DNA of 40,166 bases from an archaeon (lineage in GTDB: Archaea > Thermoproteota > Nitrososphaeria > Nitrososphaerales > CADDZS01), in the NCBI GenBank assembly GCA_029850555.1, contig JARCRS010000185.1, positions 1 to 40,166 on the forward strand, in the 5' to 3' direction. A model generated the notes under the pieces. The model was given only the letters and a program-made list of their open reading frames with translations. It ran no database searches and was not told the origin of the DNA. The position numbers and the translations under genes are program-made. Below, piece by piece: positions 16,214 through 24,245 of this stretch (its first letter is position 1; every line of letters begins with the position of its first letter).

Positions 16214-16462
16214 CTAATCATATGCAGATCCACGTGTAGCTATCTTGAACACAAGAATTTCATCTCGCGTTAATATGGTATAAAGAACACGATAATCTCC
16301 AACTCTTAGCCTATAGGAGTTTGGAGCACCTTTGAGTTTCTTACAGCTATTTGGAAAAGGAGTTTCCATGAGCTCCGAGATAGCGTTCTCAAGTCTCTTT
16401 CTGAGATCTGCGGGAGAATGCTCAACGAAGTCCTTTGCCTTTCTCGAAAGAAAGACTTTCAA
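16214..16462 (-). CDS. RelE/ParE-type toxin of a toxin-antitoxin pair
   Basis: An 82-aa protein of the RelE/ParE fold: a two-helix N-terminus (SRKAKDFVEHSPADLRKRLENAISEL), then CKKLKGAPNSYRLRVGDYRVLYTI and VFKIATRGSAYD. The strand YRLRVGDYRVLY with its arginines is the core signature and, in RelE members, the mRNA-cleaving surface. ParE members poison gyrase; the two cannot be separated here. The start is TTG at 16462, which overlaps the upstream antitoxin stop as TTGA (4 nt), showing translational coupling. Length is normal and no damage is seen, so it is probably active and held by its partner. Confidence 0.8.
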   Translation of the reverse strand: MKVFLSRKAKDFVEHSPADLRKRLENAISELMETPFPNSCKKLKGAPNSYRLRVGDYRVLYTILTRDEILVFKIATRGSAYD

Positions 16463-16635
16463 TGATACTTGCGAACCTTGCTAAAGGGGACTGATTTGCC
16501 CTCTTTATGCTCTCTGAGAGCTTCCTTGAGGGCATGCTTGTCACTTTCGCTCATTTCTTCGCCGAGCACTTCTTCTATTGCCTCAAGGCGCTGGCGAATT
16601 AACCGAAGCTCCCTTTGAACACTAGTCTGAGACAT
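16459..16635 (-). CDS. Antitoxin partner of the RelE-type toxin
   Basis: A 58-aa frame from ATG 16635 to TGA 16459 lies directly upstream of the toxin and overlaps its TTG start. It encodes a long charged helix (VQRELRLIRQRLEAIEEVLG), an acidic linker (EEMSESDKHALKEAL) and a basic tail (FSKVRKYH). The layout is that of short archaeal antitoxins: an N-terminal dimerisation or DNA-contacting helix and a C-terminal segment that wraps around the toxin. It should neutralise the toxin and may repress its own promoter. Gene order (antitoxin first) and overlap are the strongest evidence; the sequence family itself is only loosely recognised. Confidence 0.7.
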   Translation of the reverse strand: MSQTSVQRELRLIRQRLEAIEEVLGEEMSESDKHALKEALREHKEGKSVPFSKVRKYH

Positions 16636-16682
16636 TGAGCTTTAGAATAGCATGGGCATAGTTAAATGCTTTTGAGAAAAGG

Positions 16683-16736
16683 CAGAACTACCACCGCAAG
16701 ATCGTAAAGGAAAGATTGGTTAGCCTTTTGCGGTGA
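16683..16736 (+). pseudogene. Fragment of a second DUF488 gene (C-terminal end only)
   Basis: Codons from 16683 to TGA 16734-16736 read QNYHRKIVKERLVSLLR, which matches the C-terminus CHREIVKERLDSLLRR of the intact DUF488 protein at 15744-16130. Over the 36 nt starting at the shared CGC codon, 31 bases agree (16062-16097 against 16695-16730). No upstream DUF488 sequence is left, so this is a remnant of a tandem copy. The toxin-antitoxin pair sits between the intact gene and the remnant. Confidence 0.6.
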
Positions 16737-16782
16737 AGAAAACAAGAAACTAGTATGTTCTTCGACTAAATCTGAAACACGT

Positions 16783-17751
16783 TCAAGAAGACCCGGCCGG
16801 ATAGGGTAGTTTCTCTCCTTTGAGCCCTGCGAGAAGATTATCCACGGCAATTTCCGCCATCTTCTCTCTTGTCTTGATCGAGGCGCTTGCAATATGCGGG
16901 GTAACTACAAAATTTTCAAGTGTTAAGAGAGGGTGATCCATTGGAAGTGGCTCCGGATCGGTGACATCTAGAGCTGCTCCAAAGATTTTCTTTTCCTCCA
17001 AAGCTTCGTACAAGGCAATGTTATCGACTATTGCTCCCCTCGCGGTATTTAGCAAGACACAGTTAGGTTTCATCATATCGAGCTCTTTTTTACTGATGAG
17101 ATGCGTAGTTTCCTTTGTGAGGTTTGCATGAATCGAAATGAAATCAGAGGTCGATAATAATCTCTCAAGCGTTACATATTCAATCCCCAGTTCCTTTTCC
17201 ATCTTTTCTTCCTGCCGATAGAGATCGTAGTAGACTACCTTCATATTGAACCCCTTTGCTCTTCTGGCGAGAGCAGACCCGATTCTTCCCATTCCAATTA
17301 TTCCTAGAGTCGAACCGAATACGTCATGCCCCAAGAAAATCAGGGGCCCCCATGTTTTCCAATAACCAGCTCTCACCGATCTATCTCCTTCTACTAGACG
17401 CCTAGCACTAGCCATCATTAACGCAAATGCAAAATCAGCTGTAGTTTCCGTAAGAACGCCTGGAGTATTCCCGACTTGAATCCCTCGCTTTCTCGCTTCC
17501 ACTAGATCTATGTTATCGAATCCGACGGCTAGATTACTGATCACTTTGAGTTTAGGCGCGTTAGAAATGAGTTCAGCATCGATCTTGTCAGTTAACAAAC
17601 AAAGCAATCCCTCAACATCCTTGATGTTTTCCAACAGTTCTGTCCGAGAGGGAGGCAGGTCTCCTTTCCATATTCTTGCATCGCAATAGGATAGGATTCG
17701 ATTCAAAGCTTCCTCGGGTAGAAGCCTAGTGACGTATACCTTGGGTTTCAT
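16783..17751 (-). CDS. D-isomer specific 2-hydroxyacid dehydrogenase (glyoxylate/hydroxypyruvate reductase-like)
   Basis: A 322-aa NAD(P)-dependent dehydrogenase. The Rossmann motif is GMGRIG at 153-158 and the catalytic triad is R238 (NTARG), E267 (DPEPLP) and H286 (TPHIAS). Residues VGFDNID near 77-83 are in the substrate-binding domain. The Asp after the second strand (VVYYDLYR) favours NADH, but the following Arg could allow NADPH. The overall sequence resembles archaeal GyaR glyoxylate reductases; D-lactate or phosphoglycerate dehydrogenase are less likely, as there is no ACT domain. Start is ATG 17751, about 32 nt from a TATA-like element. It stands alone. Substrate not proven. Confidence 0.88.
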   Translation of the reverse strand: MKPKVYVTRLLPEEALNRILSYCDARIWKGDLPPSRTELLENIKDVEGLLCLLTDKIDAELISNAPKLKVISNLAVGFDNIDLVEARKRGIQVGNTPGVLTETTADFAFALMMASARRLVEGDRSVRAGYWKTWGPLIFLGHDVFGSTLGIIGMGRIGSALARRAKGFNMKVVYYDLYRQEEKMEKELGIEYVTLERLLSTSDFISIHANLTKETTHLISKKELDMMKPNCVLLNTARGAIVDNIALYEALEEKKIFGAALDVTDPEPLPMDHPLLTLENFVVTPHIASASIKTREKMAEIAVDNLLAGLKGEKLPYPAGSS

Positions 17752-17778
17752 TAGGTCTTTTTGTGATCCGCGATCTTG

Positions 17779-17787
17779 TTATAGTTT
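17779..17787 (-). promoter_or_regulatory. TATA-like element for the hydroxyacid dehydrogenase gene
   Basis: AAACTATAA on the minus strand, centred about 32 nt upstream of the ATG at 17751, predicts a very short or absent leader. The rest of the gap up to 18246 holds another TATA element for the next gene and no ORF I can support. Confidence 0.4.
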
Positions 17788-18179
17788 ACAGGCCATACAT
17801 TCTTTCACCAGGATGCACTTTGCTACCGCAAATAGCAGAGGTTTCCTAACCCAAGTCATTTCAATCGTACTATGGACAATGTTTAAGGATCTGCATTTCC
17901 CTCTCATCTGCGTATGACAATATCGAATCTGGTCCATGTTCGCGATTTGAGACAGAGCTAAGTGGAAGGCTATAGCTACTATTTGCGTAGTAGAAAAGTG
18001 AAAATTTAAGCCACTATCCAATCTGACAATGTCGATAGAAGAGAAGAGCTATCCGTGATTGTGGTCGGGCTGATCTTTTAGAAGTCACGCCTAAGAAATT
18101 TAAGCAAGTATACGAGAAGCTTCAACAGATAGGATTCAGGTGCTAGTTTTCAATATAGGAATTCAGAATCCACATCGGT

Positions 18180-18190
18180 TTAATATTAAG
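18180..18190 (+). promoter_or_regulatory. TATA-like element for the unknown gene starting near 18247
   Basis: The AT-rich TTAATATTAAG is centred near 18185, so transcription should start around 18210. That lies downstream of the first possible TTG start (18199) and is one reason to prefer the ATG at 18247 or 18262 for this gene. Confidence 0.4.
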
Positions 18191-18246
18191 AAGAACAATT
18201 GCTTCCCAGAACTCTTGTGAGGATTCCATCTACTAGCTCTTTACCA

Positions 18247-19260
18247 ATGCAATGCAAGGACATGGCGCGTCACAAGATCACCAGTTCATTTGGTTTCAAG
18301 GATTTTGAAGGTACTTCTGAAGAATCTGCGTTCTGGAATGGGGCGAGTGAGGATGAACGCATGTCCCTCAAGAAAAAGCATGTTACCACCGGCATTTGCC
18401 TGCTTTGCATAATTGATGAACTGATACCACAAAAGACGCCAGAGCTCGAAAAAGCGATTGAACCCGAGCCGGAGGAGGTACGCGAGCAAATCATTTCGAG
18501 GAAAATTGCCGGCGGAATCATTAATCGAACTCACGAGCGGGCAGAGGTTTCGACTCAGAACCTCAAAGTCTCTTGGGCATGGTACAACGAAGATCAGGGG
18601 ATAGTTGCGTGGACTCTTCAAAATACTGGTTCGCAACAAGCTACAGGCGTTTTATTCAGGAACTCTTATTATTTCGGAAATGCGTATTGGCCAGTCTATG
18701 AGAACAATCCTGGCTTTGGAGTGGCTTTCGCTGCAAAACTTGAACCACTAGTTGACAAGTCTATCCAGAGCAACTGTGCTCCGTTAGGCATAGTTTCATG
18801 GAAGCAAGCTGATGGTTCTTACAAGAGCATTATCTCATTTGTTTTTACTCTTGCTGCAGGTCAAACTTGGCAAGTGCTTGAAGGGGGTTTCTCTCGTGTG
18901 ATGCCTCCCCAAAACATCACTGCCTATGAAGTGAGCCCCATTTCTGAATCTGATTTCTGCATTGCTTACGATCAAAACCAGATCGACACATGGGATCAGC
19001 AAACTGATACTTCAGATGAGGGATACGCCCCAAATCCAAATACGTTTTACACAGTGCAACTACTTGCGCCTCCTGAAGCTCCTTTTGCACAGTTGTTTGA
19101 AGATTCAATTCAGCAAGGAACGTCTCCAGCCTCTGTTCCAAAGGATGAAGGAGAATCCCCTATAGAACCAGCAGCAAGTCCAGCTGGTCCAGCTTCCGGA
19201 AATGAAAGCAGACTATGGTCCCTTCTGTCAAAGCATTCAGGATCACTTGGGAAAGACTAA
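18247..19260 (+). CDS. Hypothetical protein with a Trp-rich beta domain, unknown family
   Basis: I do not recognise this protein. The frame is open from a TTG at 18199 (353 aa), but the promoter position and the composition favour ATG 18247 (337 aa) or ATG 18262. No signal peptide or membrane helix is evident. Three parts can be seen: an acidic N-terminal third rich in Glu/Pro (PELEKAIEPEPEEVREQI), a central beta-rich domain with many aromatic residues (VSWAWYNEDQGIVAWTLQNTGSQ, RNSYYFGNAYWPVYENNPGFG, FTLAAGQTWQVLEGGF), and a Pro/Ala/Ser-rich disordered tail. NTGSQQATGV resembles the edge of CARDB-like Ig folds, but this is weak. It is a single gene between a dehydrogenase and threonine synthase. 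It might be a lineage-specific binding protein. Confidence 0.6.
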   Translation: MQCKDMARHKITSSFGFKDFEGTSEESAFWNGASEDERMSLKKKHVTTGICLLCIIDELIPQKTPELEKAIEPEPEEVREQIISRKIAGGIINRTHERAEVSTQNLKVSWAWYNEDQGIVAWTLQNTGSQQATGVLFRNSYYFGNAYWPVYENNPGFGVAFAAKLEPLVDKSIQSNCAPLGIVSWKQADGSYKSIISFVFTLAAGQTWQVLEGGFSRVMPPQNITAYEVSPISESDFCIAYDQNQIDTWDQQTDTSDEGYAPNPNTFYTVQLLAPPEAPFAQLFEDSIQQGTSPASVPKDEGESPIEPAASPAGPASGNESRLWSLLSKHSGSLGKD

Positions 19261-19551
19261 ATCACGCGTGTCCTATGCTAATCTCACACAGATGGCCATT
19301 GTCGTTAGAGATTCGGTATTCCAGTTTTGCCATAATAGCGAAAAAACGTTGCAATCTTTCTCCAAATTCTTTAATGAATAGCGGCATTGCGTTGCTAGAA
19401 ATGAAGAAACAGGTTTGCTCAAAAAAACCTCATATCCTCATAGATTTCGACTCTTATACCTACTTTAGTATAGGTGAAACTTATCTAGTTAAGACTGGTT
19501 TGTAGCCTTTGCCGCCTAGAAGAGAGTCAAAAACGAAAAGATACGAATAGT

Positions 19552-19565
19552 TTTTGTCAACAAAA
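19552..19565 (+). promoter_or_regulatory. Palindrome upstream of threonine synthase, possible operator
   Basis: TTTTGTCAACAAAA is a perfect 14-bp inverted repeat ending 22 nt before the thrC start. The position suits a repressor or activator that senses amino-acid status. The remaining bases from 19261 to 19551 contain no gene I can support. Confidence 0.4.
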
Positions 19566-19587
19566 CTCGTCGTGCAGATGACATCAT

Positions 19588-20901
19588 TTGGCAACCTCAC
19601 CCACAAGTAAAAATTCAACAACATCAAACAGCGCCAAGAAGAAACTCTTCACTTTACGCTGCTTCAGCTGTAAGCAAATTTACGAAATGGATGACTATGG
19701 CAAATTTTACTATTGCAAGAAATGTGGAGACCTGCTTGAAGTGAAGTTAGACGGAAAAAGTTTTCCTAAAGATCTGCATTCCACTCGCGGTGTTTGGAAA
19801 TATTTTGGACTGATCCCGATCTGGAGCGAAGAAAATATTGTATCACTTGACGAAGGGGGGACAATCTTGCTTGAGTGCAAGCACCTAGCAAGAATCTTCG
19901 GACTGGGATCTCTTTTCGTGAAATTTGAAGGTCAGAATCCAACTGGCTCGTTCAAAGATAGGGGGATGACAGTAGGAGTCTCGAAAGCAAAGGAGGTGGG
20001 GTTTAAGCGCGTGATATGTGCCTCAACGGGTAATACTTCGGCTTCCCTTGCAGCGTACTCTGCAAGAGCAAATCTTGAGTGCACCGTTTTAATTCCGAAA
20101 GGCAAAATCGCTCTTGGAAAGATAGCACAGGCAATTGCCTACGGCGCAGAAATCATTCAGGTAGAGGGAAACTTTGACGACTGCCTAAAGATGGCAAGAG
20201 AGATATCAGAGCAAAGTCACGAGATTTTACTTTTGAACTCTCTAAATCCTTTCAGAATCGAGGGACAAAAAACTGCAGCTTTTGAGATTTCTGAACAACT
20301 GGGCTTTGTCCCGGACGATGTGATACTCCCTGTAGGAAACGGCGGGAATATCTCTTCGCTTTGGAAGGGGTTCAACGAGATTTCCTTGATCTATGACTCG
20401 AAAACTAACATGCTTCCTAGGATGAGTGGAATCCAAGCTGAAGGAGCCGCGCCAATAGCAAGGGCCTTTCATTTGGGAAAGAAAACGATAGAGCAGGTCC
20501 ACGATCCGCATACGGAGGCCTCTGCGATCAACATCGGCTCTCCAGTCAGCTCTTCAAAAGCTCTTGGCGCGATATATGATTCAGGAGGCGACGCAGACTA
20601 TGTTTCAGACAAAGAGATCTTTGCGGCCCAAAGGCTCCTTGCATCAAAGGAAGGACTATTCGTAGAGCCTGCATCAGCCGCCCCGATTGCATACTTGGCA
20701 AAAATTTCAAAGAAAGATTCTAGAAACGATCGCTATGAGCAAATGAGAGAAGGCGCAGTAGTTTGTATCGCAACTGGAAACGGGCTAAAAGATCCTGATG
20801 CAATAATGAAGTGGAATGATCTATCTGTTTCAGGAAAAATGAAGGTCGTAAGTGCGGACGCGAAATCTCTTGAAAAAATACTCTTCGTGCAGAAAAACTA
20901 G
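19588..20901 (+). CDS. thrC: Threonine synthase
   Basis: A 437-aa fold-type II PLP enzyme that converts O-phosphohomoserine to threonine. The N-terminus carries a zinc ribbon (C25-x2-C28 and C43-x2-C46), usual in archaeal ThrC. The PLP lysine is K123 in [25 protein letters not shown] and the glycine-rich PVGNGGN loop bind the phosphate. [11 protein letters not shown] near the C-terminus is conserved. The start is TTG at 19588, as the only nearby ATG is out of frame. The gene converges on ilvD; the stops share four bases (CTAG). homoserine dehydrogenase and a classical thrB are not in the window, although lysC and asd are. The palindrome upstream may regulate it. Threonine dehydratase is excluded by the zinc ribbon and phosphohomoserine-type sequence. 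Confidence 0.92.
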   Translation: MATSPTSKNSTTSNSAKKKLFTLRCFSCKQIYEMDDYGKFYYCKKCGDLLEVKLDGKSFPKDLHSTRGVWKYFGLIPIWSEENIVSLDEGGTILLECKHLARIFGLGSLFVKFEGQNPTGSFKDRGMTVGVSKAKEVGFKRVICASTGNTSASLAAYSARANLECTVLIPKGKIALGKIAQAIAYGAEIIQVEGNFDDCLKMAREISEQSHEILLLNSLNPFRIEGQKTAAFEISEQLGFVPDDVILPVGNGGNISSLWKGFNEISLIYDSKTNMLPRMSGIQAEGAAPIARAFHLGKKTIEQVHDPHTEASAINIGSPVSSSKALGAIYDSGGDADYVSDKEIFAAQRLLASKEGLFVEPASAAPIAYLAKISKKDSRNDRYEQMREGAVVCIATGNGLKDPDAIMKWNDLSVSGKMKVVSADAKSLEKILFVQKN

Positions 20902-22619
20902 AGGCTAGGGTAGCAAACTGCTCCCTCGGACGCGGATCCGACCAAAGACGCGTATTTGGCAAGAGCCCCCCAGTCGTATCTTTTTTTCGGGGCCTTCCAT
21001 CCTTTCTTCCTTTTTTGAAGCTCCTTTTTCGAAACAAGAATATCTAATCTTCCCCTTGTTGCATCAATTTCGATTTCATCGCCGTCCTCGACCAAGGAAA
21101 TGGGACCTCCGACCATTGCTTCAGGAGAGACGTGACCTACCATCAACCCCCTTGTCGCGCCAGAAAATCTACCGTCGGTCACAAGGGCAACTTTCTGCCC
21201 GAGGCCCTGACCAACGATTGCGGCGGTGACAGCTAGCATCTCCCTCATCCCCGGGCCGCCCTTGGGTCCCTCATATCTAATCACGATGACATTGCCTTCC
21301 TTGATCAAATTCTTCTTTGATACCGCGTCGAAAGCATCCTCTTCGCGATCAAAGACCTTTGCTTTTCCTTTGAATTTAGTAAATCCAAGACTCGGAACCT
21401 TTACGACCGCCCCTTCAGGTGCAAGTGAACCGCGTAAAATTACATCTGTCCCGATGGGGCTGATCGGAGATTCGATTGGACGAACTACCACTTGTTTCTG
21501 GACCTTGAAGCGTCGCATATTTTCTGCAACGGTCCTCCCCGTTATAGTTAGGCACTCGCTATGGAGCATCTTTTTCTCCAAGAGCTTCTTCAAAATAAGG
21601 GGGATTCCACCGGCTCTATCAAGATCTGACATTACGTATTTTCCGAGGGGTCTCAAGTCAGCTATGTGTGGGACTATCTTTCGAATCCTCTCAAAATCAT
21701 CAAGATCCAGTTTCACGCGAGCTTCTCTTGAAATTGCAAGAAGGTGTAGTATTGCGTTCGTCGAGCCACCTATCGCCTGAAGCACGGTTATGGCGTTTTC
21801 AAATGCTTCAAAAGTCAAAATGTCTCTTGGCTTCAGATCAATTTCTAGTGCCTTCATAGCGGCCCGACCAGTTTCGTAGACCGCTTTTGCTCTGCGAGGA
21901 TCTACGGCAGGTGGAGTAGCACTGCCTGGAAGAGCGACGCCAAGAGCCTCGGAAAGAGCAGCCATCGTGTTTGCCGTGTACAATCCTGCGCATGATCCAG
22001 GGCCGGGGCAAGAATTATTTTCAATCTCTTTCAATTCAGAAAGTGTGATCTTTCCAGCCTCGTATGCGCCGACTGCTTCAAAAGCATCCTGCACAGTAAT
22101 GTCCTTGCCGTTGCACGAACCCGGCATGATCGTCCCGCCATAGACGAATGCAGAAGGAATGTCAAGGCGCGCCATTGCGATGATCATCCCGGGGAGGCTC
22201 TTATCACAGCCAGCAATTCCAACAAATCCATCATATCCGTGTGCCCTGATCATTAGTTCAACAGAATCCGCGATGATCTCCCGACTCACTAGAGAGGCCT
22301 TCATCCCTTCAGTTCCCATAGCGATGCCGTCGCTCACTGCAATCGTTACAAATTCGCGTGGAGTTCCCCCCGCTATGATTACTCCTTCAGATGCTTTCTT
22401 TGCAAGAGCATCCAGATGTACATTGCACGGCGTTGCTTCGTTCCAGGTGTTTGCGATTCCAATCAATGGTTTCGCTAAATCTCTATCAGAGAGCCCCATT
22501 GCCTTGTAATAGGAGCGATGAGGAGTGTTCTTGACACCTTGGAGTACTTGCTCGCTACGTAGGGCTGGAATAGCACTATTTCGTTTTTTAGAGACGTCCT
22601 TCAAAATATTTCTAGCCAA
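20898..22619 (-). CDS. ilvD: Dihydroxy-acid dehydratase
   Basis: A 573-aa IlvD/Edd-family iron-sulfur enzyme, the third step of valine and isoleucine synthesis (2,3-dihydroxyacid to 2-oxoacid). The expected Fe-S cysteines are C65 (ATPCNVHLD), C138 (GCDKSLPG) and C210 ([16 protein letters not shown]). [12 protein letters not shown], and the C-terminal motifs [12 protein letters not shown] and [11 protein letters not shown], confirm the family and its normal length. Sugar-acid dehydratases share the fold, but the operon of ilv and leu genes fixes the role. The start is TTG 22619, 3 nt after the stop of the SerK-like gene. It is the last gene of the 14-gene minus-strand cluster and ends against thrC. 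Confidence 0.95.
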   Translation of the reverse strand: MARNILKDVSKKRNSAIPALRSEQVLQGVKNTPHRSYYKAMGLSDRDLAKPLIGIANTWNEATPCNVHLDALAKKASEGVIIAGGTPREFVTIAVSDGIAMGTEGMKASLVSREIIADSVELMIRAHGYDGFVGIAGCDKSLPGMIIAMARLDIPSAFVYGGTIMPGSCNGKDITVQDAFEAVGAYEAGKITLSELKEIENNSCPGPGSCAGLYTANTMAALSEALGVALPGSATPPAVDPRRAKAVYETGRAAMKALEIDLKPRDILTFEAFENAITVLQAIGGSTNAILHLLAISREARVKLDLDDFERIRKIVPHIADLRPLGKYVMSDLDRAGGIPLILKKLLEKKMLHSECLTITGRTVAENMRRFKVQKQVVVRPIESPISPIGTDVILRGSLAPEGAVVKVPSLGFTKFKGKAKVFDREEDAFDAVSKKNLIKEGNVIVIRYEGPKGGPGMREMLAVTAAIVGQGLGQKVALVTDGRFSGATRGLMVGHVSPEAMVGGPISLVEDGDEIEIDATRGRLDILVSKKELQKRKKGWKAPKKRYDWGALAKYASLVGSASEGAVCYPSL

Positions 22620-22622
22620 GAC

Positions 22623-23132
22623 CTATCTCAATTCGGAAAGACTAGTGTTAACGAGAGGCTCAATTATAGAGTTGTCGTGGAAAGGAACTAGCCTTCCATC
22701 TTTAAGCTCAATAAAGTGCTTGTCAAATCTGGGAGTGATATTAGCTTGGGACACTGCGCGCGCAATAACTTCTTCCTTTGAAATTGGAATAGACGCAGTA
22801 TCATAATCGAACACCTTGATAGATGGATCTTCAAAGTTGAAAACGCTGCACATGATAAAAGAGCATCCGAGGACCTTGAGAGCTCCAGTCCTATGATGTC
22901 CATCATGAATCATGAACTTGCCGCGCCAGCTTGGTCCCACAGATTCAAGCGAAGATACTGCTATAGCACGTGCCTGACTACCCTCTCTTGCAATCCAATC
23001 CGTTATCTCTTTGAGATGCCAATCAAGGATCCCCTCGTGAGGAACGAGATCGGAAATTCGTATCTTCAGGATCCTATGACTAAGCGAGCTGTCTTCTATA
23101 GCATTCGAATTAGCGCTTCCGAAGTAATCCAA
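22623..23132 (-). CDS. ParB-fold protein resembling free serine kinase SerK
   Basis: A 169-aa protein with a ParB/Srx-type nucleotide-binding fold: ISDLVPHEGI (P31-H32-E33), FMIHDGHHRTGALKVLG (D77-G78-H79-H80-R81), and FEDPSIKVFDYD. The Thermococcus SerK, which phosphorylates free L-serine to O-phosphoserine, has the same order (KPHEQ with catalytic Glu, then VDGHHRWAGL and VKVY). E33 would be the counterpart of that Glu. It is shorter than SerK (about 240 aa). There is no helix-turn-helix, so a DNA partitioning role is unlikely. It lies between asd and ilvD, 30 nt and 3 nt from its neighbours, in an amino-acid operon. Substrate could be serine (for cysteine) or, by context, homoserine. The start is TTG 23132. 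Confidence 0.6.
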   Translation of the reverse strand: MDYFGSANSNAIEDSSLSHRILKIRISDLVPHEGILDWHLKEITDWIAREGSQARAIAVSSLESVGPSWRGKFMIHDGHHRTGALKVLGCSFIMCSVFNFEDPSIKVFDYDTASIPISKEEVIARAVSQANITPRFDKHFIELKDGRLVPFHDNSIIEPLVNTSLSELR

Positions 23133-23162
23133 ATTATCTTTTCTCCAAGAAATTCCTTTCGC

Positions 23163-24215
23163 TTAGAAAAGATCCAATTGTTTACAAAGCAATTCTGCAC
23201 TTAGTATTGCTCCGCCTGCAGCGCCTCTTATTGTATTATGAGTCAGCAAATGGTATTGAAGGATATTTTTATCCCGAGCTTGTCTGATCCTTCCTACCAC
23301 GGTCGACATCCCTTCGCCTGCCATCCGATCTAGCCTGGGTTGAGGCCTATTGTTTTCGCGTGTCACCAAAATTGGCTTCTTTGGAGCAGAGGGGAGCTTG
23401 AGTTCCTGAGGAACGCCCTTGAATCCTTCAAAGATTCTTTCTGGATCTTCAATTTTCTCATTTGATTCAAGATAGACTGATTCCAAGTGACCATCAAGGA
23501 CTGCGACGCGATTGCAAGAGCAATACACATCAATTGACGAAGGTTTGATCTTTCTAGAGTCTTTTGAAAGAGTACCGAGTAATTTGTTAGTCTCCTTTGC
23601 AACTTTCTCTTCTTCGCCCTCGATGAAAGGTATTACATTATCCTGAATGTCTAGCGATGGGACCCCAGGGTACCCTGCCCCAGATAGGGCCTGGAAGGAT
23701 GTCATCACGATCTTCTTCAACTTGAACGCATCATGAAGTGGTTTTAGTGTCATTGCAAGTCCAATTGTCGTACAGTTAGGCGTTGCGACTATGAACCCTT
23801 TCTTACTTTTACTATCTCGATGTCTTCCAAATAAAGGTCGGGGCAAGAGTCCCAGATGATCTGGATTCACTTCAGGAATCAAAAGAGGCACGTCTTCATC
23901 CATTCTATGCGGGGATGCGTCAGTTATCACCCCAAAACCCGCATTTGCGAAACTTGATTCCACTTCTCCGGCCACAGCTGTTGGAAGCGGAGAAAAGACA
24001 AGATTTGATTCGATTTTTGAAGGATTGGATTCCTTCACTTCTATCGATGACATGGTGGAAGGTAGATTTGGGACGACGTCGCCAAGCTTTGCTCCGATCT
24101 TTGAATTCCCTGTTGCCTCAACCACCTTAAACCAAGGATGATTTTGGAGCATTTTCAGATATTCTTCTCCAACCCTTCCTGTCGCGCCTAGGACTGCTAC
24201 CTCAATTGTTGGCAT
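23163..24215 (-). CDS. asd: Aspartate-semialdehyde dehydrogenase
   Basis: A 350-aa enzyme that reduces aspartyl phosphate to the semialdehyde. The NADP motif is GATGRVG (10-16), the catalytic cysteine is C148 in ATPNCTTIG, and GHLESVYLE carries the general-base His region. SFQALSGAGYPGVPSLD and the final NTIRGAAGGAILSAELL are typical of the archaeal/fungal type of Asd, which is close to malonyl-CoA reductase of Sulfolobales; that alternative is less likely beside lysC. Start is ATG 24215. The lysC gene lies 30 nt upstream on the same strand, so the two first steps of the aspartate family are made in sequence order. Confidence 0.93.
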   Translation of the reverse strand: MPTIEVAVLGATGRVGEEYLKMLQNHPWFKVVEATGNSKIGAKLGDVVPNLPSTMSSIEVKESNPSKIESNLVFSPLPTAVAGEVESSFANAGFGVITDASPHRMDEDVPLLIPEVNPDHLGLLPRPLFGRHRDSKSKKGFIVATPNCTTIGLAMTLKPLHDAFKLKKIVMTSFQALSGAGYPGVPSLDIQDNVIPFIEGEEEKVAKETNKLLGTLSKDSRKIKPSSIDVYCSCNRVAVLDGHLESVYLESNEKIEDPERIFEGFKGVPQELKLPSAPKKPILVTRENNRPQPRLDRMAGEGMSTVVGRIRQARDKNILQYHLLTHNTIRGAAGGAILSAELLCKQLDLF

Positions 24216-24245
24216 GCTTTTTTTCGAACCTCGTTTTGCACTTTT

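Noticed and set aside
18040-18146. A protein-like stretch (RADLLEVTPKKFKQVYEKLQQIGFRC) before a stop at about 18146.
   Set aside because: It has no start codon in frame and a stop just upstream. It may be a decayed gene end, but there is nothing to compare it with.
22623-23132. Calling the ParB-fold gene a chromosome partitioning protein.
   Set aside because: It lacks the helix-turn-helix part, has SerK-type motifs, and sits inside an amino-acid operon.
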